This document shows positions 18,001-27,300 of a stretch of 64,000 nt of DNA, piece by piece. Under the pieces are notes generated by a model. The model was not told the origin of the DNA. It worked only from the letters and a program-made list of their open reading frames with translations, and did not search any database. Origin of the DNA: CAZGOM01 sp964542875 (GTDB lineage Bacteria > Planctomycetota > Phycisphaerae > Phycisphaerales > Phycisphaeraceae); the NCBI GenBank assembly GCA_964542875.1, contig CAZIWA010000001.1, positions 1 to 64,000 of the forward strand. Reading direction: 5' to 3'. How positions within the stretch are numbered: the stretch's first letter is position 1; each line of letters opens with the position of its first letter. The position numbers and the translations under genes were made by a program.

Positions 18001-18087
18001 TGCGGCGATGCCTGCGTAGCCTGCACCGAAGACGACGACATCGAAGACTTGCTCAAAGACCGAGGTGAAGCCTGGTTGGGTGGCCAT
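15008..18087 (-). CDS. Tandem FAD-dependent oxidoreductase with C-terminal HEAT-like domain, split by an artefactual gap
   Basis: As given, the gene is broken by the N run: one frame covers 18087 to the gap and another continues from the gap to 15008. Removing the 100 N and one copy of the flanking 55-bp duplicate deletes 155 bases and joins the two frames exactly, giving a 974-residue protein. It has two FAD_oxidored-type units. Unit 1 has GAGYAG at residues 21-26 and DTTETGELL at 145-153. Unit 2 has GLGTGG at 334-339 and DATGDGDLCA near 460. Residues ~724-974 are repeated helical pairs resembling HEAT repeats. Such proteins occur beside planctomycete polysaccharide genes. The oxidised substrate is unknown. 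It is the promoter-proximal gene of the cluster. Confidence 0.85.
16990..17044. repeat. Left copy of 55-bp duplicated contig end
   Basis: These 55 bases, beginning CCAGGAGGGAGTCTGCG and ending GGCGGGAGGC, abut the N run directly and are identical to 17145-17199 on its other side. A perfect direct repeat flush with both edges of a gap is the signature of two contigs that overlap by one assembly k-mer but were not merged. Confidence 0.95.
17045..17144. other. Assembly gap (100 N)
   Basis: Exactly 100 N, the conventional length for a scaffold gap of unknown size. Because both sides carry the same 55 bp and the reading frame is restored when the gap and one copy are removed, the true missing sequence is probably zero. 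Confidence 0.98.
17145..17199. repeat. Right copy of 55-bp duplicated contig end
   Basis: Identical to 16990-17044. Read on the minus strand it encodes ASRLASQPHARVSADSLL, which runs straight into the sequence below 16990 (DPIPPVTPRRK) once the duplicate is removed. Confidence 0.95.
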
Positions 18088-18194
18088 GCGGAGACTTTCG
18101 TTTAGGGAAGGGCAAGGAACGTGAATATCAGACTAGTGGCGGGAGGGATATGGAGCTACGATATTGCCTGCTGAAAAAGTGTGGTTTTCCGCTG

Positions 18195-18200
18195 AGGAGG
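18195..18200 (+). promoter_or_regulatory. Shine-Dalgarno site deciding the AraC start
   Basis: AGGAGG lies six bases before the ATG at 18207. The frame is open from 18150, but no such site precedes that codon, so the start at 18207 is chosen. Confidence 0.8.
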
Positions 18201-18206
18201 TGGAGT

Positions 18207-19106
18207 ATGGACGACTGGTTCAATGTGCCGATGTTGGCGATAAATGCCTTTGAAAAAGCGACAAAGCTCACCGTATGTGTGCATGAGATGACGGGGGCGT
18301 TATGGTCATTTCTGCCGCCTGACCGGTTTAACCACATGAATGGGGCGTGTGTAGCGGCCAAGGCACTGAGGATGGCTTCATGCGTGAAGTCCTGCGTGGT
18401 GGAGACGCGCGCGGCGCTGGCGCAGCAGCCTGCGGGAAGGGTGCAGGTGTGCCATGCGGGGCTGGTGGAGTGGGTGGTGCCGACGATGGATCAGGCCCGG
18501 CTGCAGCGGGTGCTGTTTGCGGGCCAGCGCAAACCGGGGCCGGGGCTAAGCTGCGCGCGGTCGGCGAATGTTCACGTGCATGATTCGTGGTCGGACTATG
18601 TGAAGGCGCTGGAGCCGGTGGAGGATGAGGAGGCGGCGTGGATTCTGGAGTCGCTGAGGCAGTTGAGCGCGAGGATCGAGATGTGGAGGCTGAATCCGCC
18701 TGCGGGGGCGCTGGAGGAGCTGCCGGTGGATGTGCTGGGGAATGCCAAGCTGCTGAACAAGCATTTGATTCCGAGGCAGCATGTGATCCGGTATTTCATT
18801 CAAGAGCGGCACACGAAGCAGGTGACGCTGGCGGACCTGGCGCAACGGCTGCATTTGAGTGAGAGCCGGGCGGGACATGCGGTGCGGCAAGCGTGCGGAC
18901 AGTCGTTTATGGAGATCCTGACGCACGCGCGGCTGAGGACGGCGGCGGGCTTGCTAAGGCACACGGATTTATCGGTGGGCGAGGTGGCCGAGAAAAGCGG
19001 GTTTCGGAACCTGTCGCATTTCCATCGGGTGTTTAAGGGTGAGTTTGAGATGACGCCTCACAAGTATCGCGGGGGGAGTGAGGTGGGGGGAAGGGTTAAC
19101 CGCTAG
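18207..19106 (+). CDS. AraC-family transcriptional regulator with cysteine-rich sensor domain
   Basis: A 299-residue regulator. The C-terminal ~95 residues are an AraC/XylS DNA-binding domain with two helix-turn-helix units (VTLADLAQRLHLSESRAGHAVRQA, then LSVGEVAEKSGFRNLSHFHRVFK) and the closing TPHKYR. The N-terminal part resembles PocR-type sensory domains: KLTVCVHEMTGALW, CVKSCVVETRAAL, VQVCHAGLVEWVVP and VLFAGQRKPG, with regularly placed Cys that could hold a ligand or metal. It is transcribed divergently from the minus-strand polysaccharide cluster with 119 bp between, so it most likely controls that cluster. The inducer is unknown. Confidence 0.88.
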   Translation: MDDWFNVPMLAINAFEKATKLTVCVHEMTGALWSFLPPDRFNHMNGACVAAKALRMASCVKSCVVETRAALAQQPAGRVQVCHAGLVEWVVPTMDQARLQRVLFAGQRKPGPGLSCARSANVHVHDSWSDYVKALEPVEDEEAAWILESLRQLSARIEMWRLNPPAGALEELPVDVLGNAKLLNKHLIPRQHVIRYFIQERHTKQVTLADLAQRLHLSESRAGHAVRQACGQSFMEILTHARLRTAAGLLRHTDLSVGEVAEKSGFRNLSHFHRVFKGEFEMTPHKYRGGSEVGGRVNR

Positions 19107-19229
19107 TCTACGGGCGATCGCCCCGCTGGGGCGCAGAGAGATGCCCAAGGCGCAGACATCAACATTTGCGAGTTTGTGGTGTTGCTACAGACTCGAATTA
19201 CAGGTTGATCGGCATTGAAGTTGGCATGT

Positions 19230-19267
19230 GGGTGGCACAGCACGGCTTGGGCCGTGCTGTGCCACCC
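19230..19267. repeat. REP-like palindromic element, copy 1
   Basis: A perfect 17-bp inverted repeat (GGGTGGCACAGCACGGC / GCCGTGCTGTGCCACCC) with loop TTGG, between the convergent AraC and GH9 genes. Related, less perfect copies are at 27613-27650, 50627-50674 and 55130-55176. It lacks a T tract, so it is a dispersed repeat that may also serve as a transcript-end hairpin. Confidence 0.85.
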
Positions 19268-19285
19268 AGAATTGGTGTATGGGGG

Positions 19286-22183
19286 TTATTTTTCGAGGGA
19301 GTAGAGGGTTTCAAAGAGCATGCCGGAGGCGCCGAGGGTTTCGGTGACGGTGAATTCGCTGGAGACTTCGGCGCCGCCGCCGATGTCGCGGATGCGGCGC
19401 CATTTGGGGACTTCCGCAGGCCAGCCTGGCGGGATGGAATCGGCGAGGCCGTAGTTGGTGATGCCGGGGACGGGGGTGCCGCGTTTTTCGGATTTGGTGT
19501 AGAGGGTTTCGCTGAGTTGGGGTTGGCGTGGGGAGCGAGCGCCGGTGCTGGTGATGAAGGTGCGGCTCAGGGGGTTTGCGCCCAGGAGGAAGTCTGCGTT
19601 GAGGCTGGCTGCGTCGAGGTATTTCTGGTCGCCGGTGAGCCAGTAGGCGCGCAGGAGAATGTCACCGTAGTATCCGCCGCCGTTGCCGTTGCCCCATCCG
19701 AGGCTGCGGCCGTCGTGGCCCATGCGGTAGGGGTTTTCGTCGGTGCGTTTGACGACCCAGTTGGCGTCGGTGACGAGGCGCTGGGTGATTTCCTGCTGGA
19801 CGGCGTTGTTTGCGCCTGGGCGCTTGGTGATGGCGTAGGTCCAGACGGACATGGGAATCCAGTGGCCCAGGGACCAGTGGAGTTTTGCGCCGCGTTTGCC
19901 GTTTTTGTCTTTGGGGAAAACGGTGTCGTAGAGCCGGAGGAAGATGTCGTTGTATTTGGCGTCACCGGTGGCATCGAAGAGCTCGCCCGCGGCCCAGAGC
20001 TGGAAGAGGTAGGCAGGACGGTCGTCGGCGTTCTTTTCGGTATCGACCTGCTGGGAGATTGCCCAGTTGAGGGCTTTGTCGGCGGCGTCGAGGTATTCCT
20101 GGGCGCGTTTGGCGTCGTAGGGTTTGATGAGTTTGGCGTAACGGGCGGCGACGGCGGCGAACTCCGTGCTGGAGGTATTGATGGGAGGAAAAACGCCAAA
20201 GGGAGGGCGGGGCTTGCCGTTGTAGCGATTGCGGATGAGGTCCTGGTCGTTGCCGCGGCCCATGGGGATGGCACCGTCGGGCAACTGGCTGACGAGGTAG
20301 CTGCGCAGGGCCCAGTCGGCTTCGTCGAGCACATCGGGGATTTTGTTGCCGGACTCGGGGATGTTGAGGTCGGAATCCTTGAGCTTGCCGGAGGTTTGTT
20401 CGAAAGCGTCGAGGGTTTGGGAGGTGGCACGCAGATGGTAGGTGAAGACGTCGTCGTCACCGGCGTCGTGGTAGCCGCCTGTGAAGGTTTTGAAGGGTTC
20501 GTTGGGTTTTGGGACGTAGTGGCCGTCGGCGGTGAAGCCGGACTCGTAGACCTTGGTGTAGGTGGCGGGGCGCTCAAACGTGGTGTAGGGCTTGGTGAGG
20601 GCGACGCCTGCGCGCTGGTGGTAGAAGGCGCGCATGGTGTCGTAGTAAAGGGTGCGCATGGCGTCGGTGCCGACGGCGAAGGAATCCGACCGTCCCAGGC
20701 CGGGGACGTAGATGTGGTACTTGCCGACGGGGAGGGAGGCGATGTCCATGTCGTAGACGTTTTCGCCCGAGAGGGGGTCGTTTAATTTGCGGGGCTTGAT
20801 GGCGCCGGTGAGGACGACTTTGCCGGTGTTTTCATCGATGGCCTGGAATTCCTTGAGGGCGGAGTAGTCGACAGGGCCAAGCTCCGCGGCCCACCAGCCG
20901 AGGTAGGCATAGCGCTTTGTGGAGCGGGAGCTGTAAGCGACCTGATTGACCTTGATGGCGGGGGTGAAGACGTTTTTGTCGTCAAACTTCACCTGCATGC
21001 CGTGGGTGAGGGATTTATCGATGCCGGGGACATCGATGGCGTACTGCATGCCGGGTTTCATGGGAGAGCCCAGGCGCAGATAGAAGGTGTGCCAGTAAAG
21101 TGTGACGCCGGCGAAGCCGGGGATGTTGCCCTGGAAGGTTTCATAGCTTTGGCGCACGACCTGAGCGGGCTTGCCGTCGGCGGAGAAGCTGGGGTCCTGC
21201 GGGCTGACGATCCGGAAGGCTTCGGGCTTGGCGTAGGGGGCGATGCGGGAGCGGACCTCGCCTGCGCCGAGCTCGCCCAGCGCGCCGTCGACGGTGACGG
21301 CGATGAGGTCATCACGGATGACATCGATTTTGCGGATGCCCTGGATGAGTTCAAAGCTCCTGGCGGCTTTGTATTGGCCTTCGCGCTCGAGCTCCAGACG
21401 GGCGTCGAAGAAGCCTTCGGGGATGTCGGCGGGACGGTTGAAGTCTTTTTTGAGCTCGGTTTCGCTGGCACGGTAGTCGTCGTTGTCGATGGTGACGGCC
21501 CAGATGACCGGGGTGGCCTTGCCCATGGATTCGAAGGTGAGTTTTTTGATGGGCTTATCGGGGTTTGGGTTGGGCCACTGCATGGCCCAGACGCCGATGA
21601 ACTGACGCCACTTGATGCTGTAGAGGTTGCGGCCCATGAAGAAGGGCCAGGCGGAGGCGCCGGCGTTGTCCCACCAATTGCCGGTGTACCACTGGCGCAG
21701 TTCCTGGCCGTCGCGGAGCTGGATGAGTGCGGTGGCGCCGTCGGCGTATTCGACGCGGCAGGTGGCGGCGACATAGTTGGCCGGCTCGCCTTTGACGGAG
21801 CCGACGGCGTTCATGAGCAGGTAGATGTACTTGCCTTTGACGTCGGCGACGGAAACCTGGGCGCTGGCGGGCTTGTCGGTGCCGCGGTTTGCGCCTTTGA
21901 GCATGAGGACGGTGGGGCTGTCGATTTTGGCGGGCTTGATGAGCTGGAAGAAGTGGCCGTTTCGTTTGACCGTGCCGAAGGCGATTTCGGGGTAGATGAG
22001 CATGTCGTTGGTGCCTTCATCGGACCAGCCGCCTTTGCCGTTGTTGGCGATGCCGTCGTCTTGAATGGCGGCGTTTGCGACGGGGGAGAGGTCGACAAAA
22101 ACGGGGTCGGCGAAGGTTTGGCGGGGGAGGGAGGAGGACGCCAAACCGACCAACACCACGCTCAAAAGCGAGTGAAACCGCAT
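19286..22183 (-). CDS. Secreted glycoside hydrolase family 9 (cellulase-type)
   Basis: A 965-residue exported enzyme. The frame opens at 22240, but ATG 22183 follows AAAGG with a 7-nt spacer and gives a signal peptide (MRFHSLLSVVLVGLASSS...). A large N-terminal beta region of ~380 residues precedes the CelD_N-type immunoglobulin-like module (IKVNQVAYSSRSTKRYAYLG). The GH9 catalytic (alpha/alpha)6 barrel follows, with FTGGYHDAGDDD near residue 567 carrying the catalytic Asp pair, IPDVLDEADWALR, and ADFLLGANPLSRTF toward the end. GH9 enzymes hydrolyse cellulose or related beta-1,4 glucans. The usual Tyr after DAGD is Asp here. It stands alone and converges on the AraC gene. Confidence 0.9.
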   Translation of the reverse strand: MRFHSLLSVVLVGLASSSLPRQTFADPVFVDLSPVANAAIQDDGIANNGKGGWSDEGTNDMLIYPEIAFGTVKRNGHFFQLIKPAKIDSPTVLMLKGANRGTDKPASAQVSVADVKGKYIYLLMNAVGSVKGEPANYVAATCRVEYADGATALIQLRDGQELRQWYTGNWWDNAGASAWPFFMGRNLYSIKWRQFIGVWAMQWPNPNPDKPIKKLTFESMGKATPVIWAVTIDNDDYRASETELKKDFNRPADIPEGFFDARLELEREGQYKAARSFELIQGIRKIDVIRDDLIAVTVDGALGELGAGEVRSRIAPYAKPEAFRIVSPQDPSFSADGKPAQVVRQSYETFQGNIPGFAGVTLYWHTFYLRLGSPMKPGMQYAIDVPGIDKSLTHGMQVKFDDKNVFTPAIKVNQVAYSSRSTKRYAYLGWWAAELGPVDYSALKEFQAIDENTGKVVLTGAIKPRKLNDPLSGENVYDMDIASLPVGKYHIYVPGLGRSDSFAVGTDAMRTLYYDTMRAFYHQRAGVALTKPYTTFERPATYTKVYESGFTADGHYVPKPNEPFKTFTGGYHDAGDDDVFTYHLRATSQTLDAFEQTSGKLKDSDLNIPESGNKIPDVLDEADWALRSYLVSQLPDGAIPMGRGNDQDLIRNRYNGKPRPPFGVFPPINTSSTEFAAVAARYAKLIKPYDAKRAQEYLDAADKALNWAISQQVDTEKNADDRPAYLFQLWAAGELFDATGDAKYNDIFLRLYDTVFPKDKNGKRGAKLHWSLGHWIPMSVWTYAITKRPGANNAVQQEITQRLVTDANWVVKRTDENPYRMGHDGRSLGWGNGNGGGYYGDILLRAYWLTGDQKYLDAASLNADFLLGANPLSRTFITSTGARSPRQPQLSETLYTKSEKRGTPVPGITNYGLADSIPPGWPAEVPKWRRIRDIGGGAEVSSEFTVTETLGASGMLFETLYSLEK

Positions 22184-22500
22184 GCCCAAGCCTTTCTGGA
22201 GGGGAACCGTGATCAACTTAGGTGAAACATTCACCAGCATACGTTAGGGAGGTGTGATTTGTTGCAAATTTTTTTCGGGAACGGGCAAAAAGGTCGTAAG
22301 AGACGTTTTGAGAGGTTCAGGTCTGTACCGCCGGGGATGGTGATTTTGGGTGTGGGTGAGGTGATTTGGGCTGAAAAGGCCTGTGTGAAGGGGGTCTGCC
22401 ACTATATTAGGCAGGCTTGTGAATATGTGGGAAAACTGGGGGTTTGTCATTTTAGGGCGATTAACACGGCCTTAACGTCGGGGATTTGCCGTGGAGGGTG

Positions 22501-22531
22501 CGTTTTTTGCATGAAGAAGAGGCAAAAAACG
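22501..22531. repeat. Inverted repeat with 11-nt spacer
   Basis: CGTTTTTTGC and GCAAAAAACG form a perfect 10-bp inverted repeat separated by ATGAAGAAGAG. Position between two divergent genes and absence of a terminal T tract suit a regulator binding site better than a terminator, but no regulator can be assigned. Confidence 0.6.
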
Positions 22532-22616
22532 TGTCCAAACGCGAAATTAACACAAAACCAACGGCCTACTTGGTGAACCTTTAACCATTTTCGATGAAAA
22601 ATTAAGCAAATCCTCT

Positions 22617-22644
22617 TTGCTTCTTGAACCCATCGGAGTATAGT
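22617..22644 (+). promoter_or_regulatory. Candidate sigma-70-type promoter for the pseudopilin
   Basis: TTGCTT (22617-22622) and TATAGT (22639-22644) are separated by 16 bp, about 115 bp upstream of the start at 22759. Confidence 0.4.
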
Positions 22645-22758
22645 CAAATGAAGTTCCTGGCAAAAAACCTGAATCAAATTGGCCGTAACGTCCTGGTTTT
22701 TTCATCTCAAAGCGTTGCCGGATCAAGGTTAATGTTTCACCCAAAAGGAGAACCAGCC

Positions 22759-23529
22759 ATGTCAAAGCCGGTTCTAAGCCGTAAGAATCAATGCCGGGGG
22801 GGATTCACGCTGATCGAGATGCTGGTTGTGATCAGCATCATTACCGTTTTGATTGGTGTGCTGGTGCCTGCGATCTCCCGCAGCCGGGCGCACGCGCAGC
22901 AACTGATGTGCGTTTCGTCGATGCGCCAGACGGCGGTGTTGACGTTCGTGTACGCACAGGACAACCAGTATTACCTTTCGCATGCGACCAACTATCCGAC
23001 CGACCCGACCAAGGCGCACCTGACGTGGTCTCAGGTGATCGATCAGACGGACCCCTCGGGCCGGCTACGCCGTTGCCCGGGGACGGCGAACACTTATTTC
23101 TCATGGTCGACCAAGACGTTTGGTCCCGGGCCGGCGGGGGAGGTCCAATCGCTGAAGTATCACGCGCCCAACAGCTTTTTCTTTACCCGGTCCGACCAGT
23201 GGGCGGCTTACCCGTACAAGAAGCTGACCTCGATCAAGAAGAACACGGACCGGCTGATGCTGGCGATCGACCTGGGCGGCACGGACGGGAACGCGACGCA
23301 GCGCTTCGGCGGCGGGTACATCACGGGTGAAGGCCCGCGGTACCGGCACAACAACGGCGAGGCGGTCAACATCTCGTTCATGGACGGGCGCGCGGATACG
23401 TGGTCTCAGACGGCGACGTACGACGCGTACTACGACTATTTCATCCGGCTTCCCCGGGTGTTTAATTCGAAGCTGATCCTGACCGACAACGGAAGCGCTT
23501 ACTACCCCTGGGGTGATAACGCGGAGTAA
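22759..23529 (+). CDS. Type IV pseudopilin-like protein
   Basis: A 256-residue protein starting at an ATG with AAGGAG eight bases upstream. The frame is open from 22624, but that region has no support. The leader MSKPVLSRKNQCRGG ends with the classical Gly before FTLIEMLVVISI, with Glu at mature position 5. The hydrophobic helix continues into VPAISRSRAHAQQ. The C-terminal half has the HNNGEAVNISFMDGRAD segment, matching the H-X9-DG signature of this pseudopilin class. It lies upstream of the histidine phosphatase and the second GH9 gene, all on the plus strand with short spacing, so it may be co-expressed with them. Inner-membrane anchored; exact role unknown. Confidence 0.9.
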   Translation: MSKPVLSRKNQCRGGFTLIEMLVVISIITVLIGVLVPAISRSRAHAQQLMCVSSMRQTAVLTFVYAQDNQYYLSHATNYPTDPTKAHLTWSQVIDQTDPSGRLRRCPGTANTYFSWSTKTFGPGPAGEVQSLKYHAPNSFFFTRSDQWAAYPYKKLTSIKKNTDRLMLAIDLGGTDGNATQRFGGGYITGEGPRYRHNNGEAVNISFMDGRADTWSQTATYDAYYDYFIRLPRVFNSKLILTDNGSAYYPWGDNAE

Positions 23530-23593
23530 TGGTCGGGTTTGTGTTTGCGTGGTTGAATGCCGAATCTTTCGCTTGCCAATACGAGAAGCATCC

Positions 23594-24280
23594 ATGGAAT
23601 TGCTGCTTATCCGACACGGTCAGATCGCCGGAGACCCCCACAAACATTTCGAGCCCCCGGTGACGGGCTGCCTGTCGGCCAAGGGGCAGCAGCAGGCCAA
23701 GCGGCTTGCGCACGGTTTGGGGGATTTGATGATCACGTCGATCTATGCTTCGCCGCTGGGGCGTGCGCTGCAGACGGCGCAGGCGATCGCGGAGCCGCGG
23801 GAATTGCCGATCCAGGTTTGTCCGTTCCTGGAGGAGTGGCGGCCTGCGGAGGTGTTGATCGAGCGGCAGATGAGGAATCATGCGCCGGGGCAGATGCATC
23901 AGGGTTCGATTCAGCCGACGATCGTGGATCAGCAGTATCGCCCGGAGGTGGCGTGGAAGACGCCGCTGGGCGAGGGGACGTATGAGATGGCGGCGCGACT
24001 GATTCCGCCGTTCCTGGAATTGCTGCAGGAGAACGGGGTGACGCCGGCGCACGGGGGGTATCTGATGGAGAACCCTGACGATGCGCAGCGGATCGCGATT
24101 GTGGCGCATGGGGGGACGCTGGGGATGCTGCTGGCGTTTTTGCTGGGTGTGCCGCTTCGGCCTTATTCGCCGATCAATTTTGTGGAAACGGGCGTGGCGC
24201 GCGTGAGGTTTCAGCTTCATGTGGATGTCTGGTATCCGGCGCTGCTGATTCCGCAGGCCTGTCCTGAATCCGACCGGTAA
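23594..24280 (+). CDS. Histidine phosphatase family protein (phosphoglycerate mutase-like)
   Basis: A 228-residue cytoplasmic protein. MELLLIRHGQ supplies the RHG motif with the phospho-accepting His8, and IVAHGGTLGML near residue 172 supplies the second catalytic His. YASPLGRALQTAQAI is the usual third conserved stretch. Members remove phosphate from sugars, nucleotides or proteins. The start at 23594 is the first Met before the RHG strand. The open frame reaches back to 23513 but adds only a low-quality Cys/Arg-rich string. It lies 64 bp after the pseudopilin and 28 bp before the GH9 gene, and may be in one transcript with both. Substrate unknown. Confidence 0.85.
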   Translation: MELLLIRHGQIAGDPHKHFEPPVTGCLSAKGQQQAKRLAHGLGDLMITSIYASPLGRALQTAQAIAEPRELPIQVCPFLEEWRPAEVLIERQMRNHAPGQMHQGSIQPTIVDQQYRPEVAWKTPLGEGTYEMAARLIPPFLELLQENGVTPAHGGYLMENPDDAQRIAIVAHGGTLGMLLAFLLGVPLRPYSPINFVETGVARVRFQLHVDVWYPALLIPQACPESDR

Positions 24281-24308
24281 ATGCACTTTTAAACTGAAAG
24301 TCCGCTCC

Positions 24309-27300
24309 ATGATGCGATCTGGAACGTCTGTTGGTGTGTCCAAGCGGTCGGGGCGAAAGTCCTGGCGTGCAGGGCTGTGGGCGAGCATTGCGTGTCTGAG
24401 CCTGGCGTGCACGGGCGGGGCGCAGGGGCAGACGCTGCCGACATCGGACTTTGAACGGGCGATCGGGCCGACGTCGATGGCGACGCAGTTTTCCGATTCA
24501 ATTCGGACGGAGAACAACAAGTACATTTCCATCTGGCTGCAGAACACGGCGCTGAAGGACGCGGACCTGCGTGATGCTTCGCAGTTCACCATCGTGAGCA
24601 AAGACGATGAGAACTACGCAGCGGGCAAGCAGGTGAAGCCGGTTTCCATTTCGGCACGATGCCGGCTGACGAGGCTTTCCAACCGGAAGCAGTTGATGGT
24701 GAAGACGACGGGGATTTTTCTTGAGCTGCCCACGCCGATGAAGCAAGGGGCGAGCTACACCGTCACATCCACGCTGGCGGGGATTCCCGGCGTGCCGGTG
24801 GCATTCAACGACCGGGCGAATATTTCCGACAACATCCGGGTGAACCAGGTGGGGTATCTGCCGGACCGGGCGAAGTATGCGTATCTGGGGCAGTATGCGG
24901 GGACGAAGGGGCCGCTGGGGTTTTCCGTGGATTCGTTTGAGCTGCTGGATACGACGGGCAAGTCCGTGTTTAAGGGCAAGGTGAAGGTCCGGGAGACGAC
25001 GCTGCCACAGAATGCACCGGCGACGCTGACGTCCAAGGGTGTGAACGAGCAGTTGGTCGGGCAGGATTTGTACGAGTTGGACTTTACGACTTTCAAGACG
25101 CCGGGGACATACCGGCTGTATGTGCCGACAGTGGGGATTTCGTACCCGTTTGATATCGGGCCGACCGCGCTGAATGCGGTGTACGTGAACCTGATGCGCG
25201 GGAACCTGATCCAGCGCTGCGGCTGCGATATCCCGCTTTCACTGACGCGGCATGGGCATGAGGCGTGCCACATCGACGATGCGTTTGTGGACCCCAAGGC
25301 GCTGACGTCTTCCTTTGTGCAGCAGCCCAAGGATAAGAAGGGGAAGGTCGAGATCTATAAGCCTGTGCATGAGAGCGAGCAGCGCAAGGCGACGCGTGGG
25401 CATCACGATGCGGGGGATTACGGGAAATACACCTCCAACGGGTGCAATTTCATCACGTATCCGCTGCAGATGATGAGGCTGTACCCGGACAAGTACCAGG
25501 AAGACAACCTTGGCATGCCCAATTCCGGCAACGGGATTCCAGATGTGCTGGAGGAAGTGAAGTGGGAGCTGGACTGGGTGGAGAACATGCAGGATGACGA
25601 CGGGGGCGTGTTTGGGGTGATTCGTCCCAACAGCGGGGGGTATGAGAATTCGGTGCCGCCTCGGGAGAACAAGCGGTTCATGTTCCCCAAGGACACGAAC
25701 TACACGGCGGCGTTTGCGGCGGCGCTGGCGCAGGCAGCGACGCATCCGCAGATCAAGAAGTATTACCCGGAAGACGCCAAGCGGTACCTGGAAAAGTCGC
25801 TCAAAGCCTGGGCATGGCTGGAGAAGAACAAGGTGTACAGCGAATACTGGCATTACGGCGCGCTGTTTAAGGACACCGATGAACTGTGCTGGGCGGCGGT
25901 GGAACTGTACGCGGCGACGGGGGACGCGAAGTTCCACGATTACTTCCTGAAGAACTTCAAGCCGGAGGAAGCGCGCTGGGGCTGGGACACGCTGGTGGAG
26001 TGCATCGGGCATGCTTCGCGGCGGTATGCGTTCCTGACCGAGCGGGAGACTGATGCGGGTATGAAGGAGCGGTGCCGGCAGATCATTTTGAAGACGGCCA
26101 ACACGCACCTGGCGAATACGGAACAGTTTCCCTACCGGATCGCGATGCCGCCTGAGAGCATCCGGTTTCAGGCGTATGGGTGGGTGTTCCCGGCGGCGAT
26201 CTGGTCTTACAACCTGCTGACGGCCAACGCCATTGAACCCAAGGAAGCCTACACCGAGGGCGCCCTGCGCCAGGTGGACTACATGCTGGGGGCCAACCCG
26301 TTTGGCTACAGCCTGCAGACGGGCATCGGGTACAAGCGGAATATCGAGATCGTGCATAATCCGAGCAACTTCGACCGGATCATCGAGCCAGCGCCGGGCA
26401 TACCGATGGGTATCGGTTCGGCGGGGATCTACTGGCTCAACCAGTACGGCAAGAGCGCCGGGGAAGGCGTGTTTCCGCAAAACTGGCCGCTGATGAACCG
26501 GTGGTACGACGGGTTCAACGTGAATACGGAGTTCACGGTGGATATGTCGATCCGGGAGACGATGACGCTGGGGTATTTTGTCGGCGCCAGCAATGTGAAG
26601 CCGGTGCAGCCGAAGGTGACCGTGGTGGCCGACACGCTGAGCGGGTCTTCGCCGCTGACGATCAAGTTCACGGCGAAGGTGGAAGGCGGCACGGGGCGGG
26701 CGAAGTTTTTCTTCTGGGACTTCGATGATGAAAGCTTTTCGTCCGACGCTTCGCCGACGCACACGTTCATCGGCGAGGGCCGGGAGTACAGCGTGACGCT
26801 GACGGTGCTGGATGAGAACGGGTTTCTGGGTTACCAGACGGTGAAGGTGGCATGCACGCGCAAGAGCTCGGGCATGCCCGGAACGCCCGAGGGCGTGTTG
26901 AAGTCGACGGTGCTTTATCTGCCGCTGGACGGCACCATCAAGGACGCGGGGCCCAACAAGCTCAAGACGGAAGTGGTGGTGGGCCGGCCGGGCAATGAGG
27001 CGATGACGTTTGAGGATTCACCTTTGTGGATGGACAAGCCGCAGGGGAAGTACGTGTCGATGTATGGGCGCGAGCAGATCAAGGTGACGGTGCCCAACGA
27101 CCTGGCCAACAAGGTGGACCAGAAGATGACGATTCAGGCGAAGATTTATGTGGAGGAATTCGCCGGGTGGGGGTGGGACGGGAGCTCAACCACCCTGGGC
27201 CTGTATCACGACAACGACAGTTGCCTGAGCCTGCGGCAGGATAAGTGGGACAAGAGCGGCAAGCCCAAGGCGGTGGCGGGGAAGGCGACGGTTGCGGACA

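Larger units (their letters stand above)
22241..22758. other. 518-bp divergent intergenic region, A/T-rich
   Basis: No gene is supported here. It separates the minus-strand GH9 from the plus-strand pseudopilin and should hold promoters for both. The composition is markedly richer in A and T than the neighbouring genes, especially 22530-22700. It holds a perfect inverted repeat at 22501-22531 and a promoter-like pair at 22617-22644, both listed separately. Confidence 0.6.

Noticed and set aside
19166..20785. Plus-strand frame of 539 codons opposite the first GH9
   Set aside because: Antisense of a conserved enzyme; composition is a shadow and no start site is supported.
21002..22225. Plus-strand frame of 407 codons opposite the first GH9
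   Set aside because: Same reason as the previous frame.
25239..26762. Minus-strand frame of 507 codons opposite the second GH9
   Set aside because: Arg/His/Pro-rich shadow, no motif.
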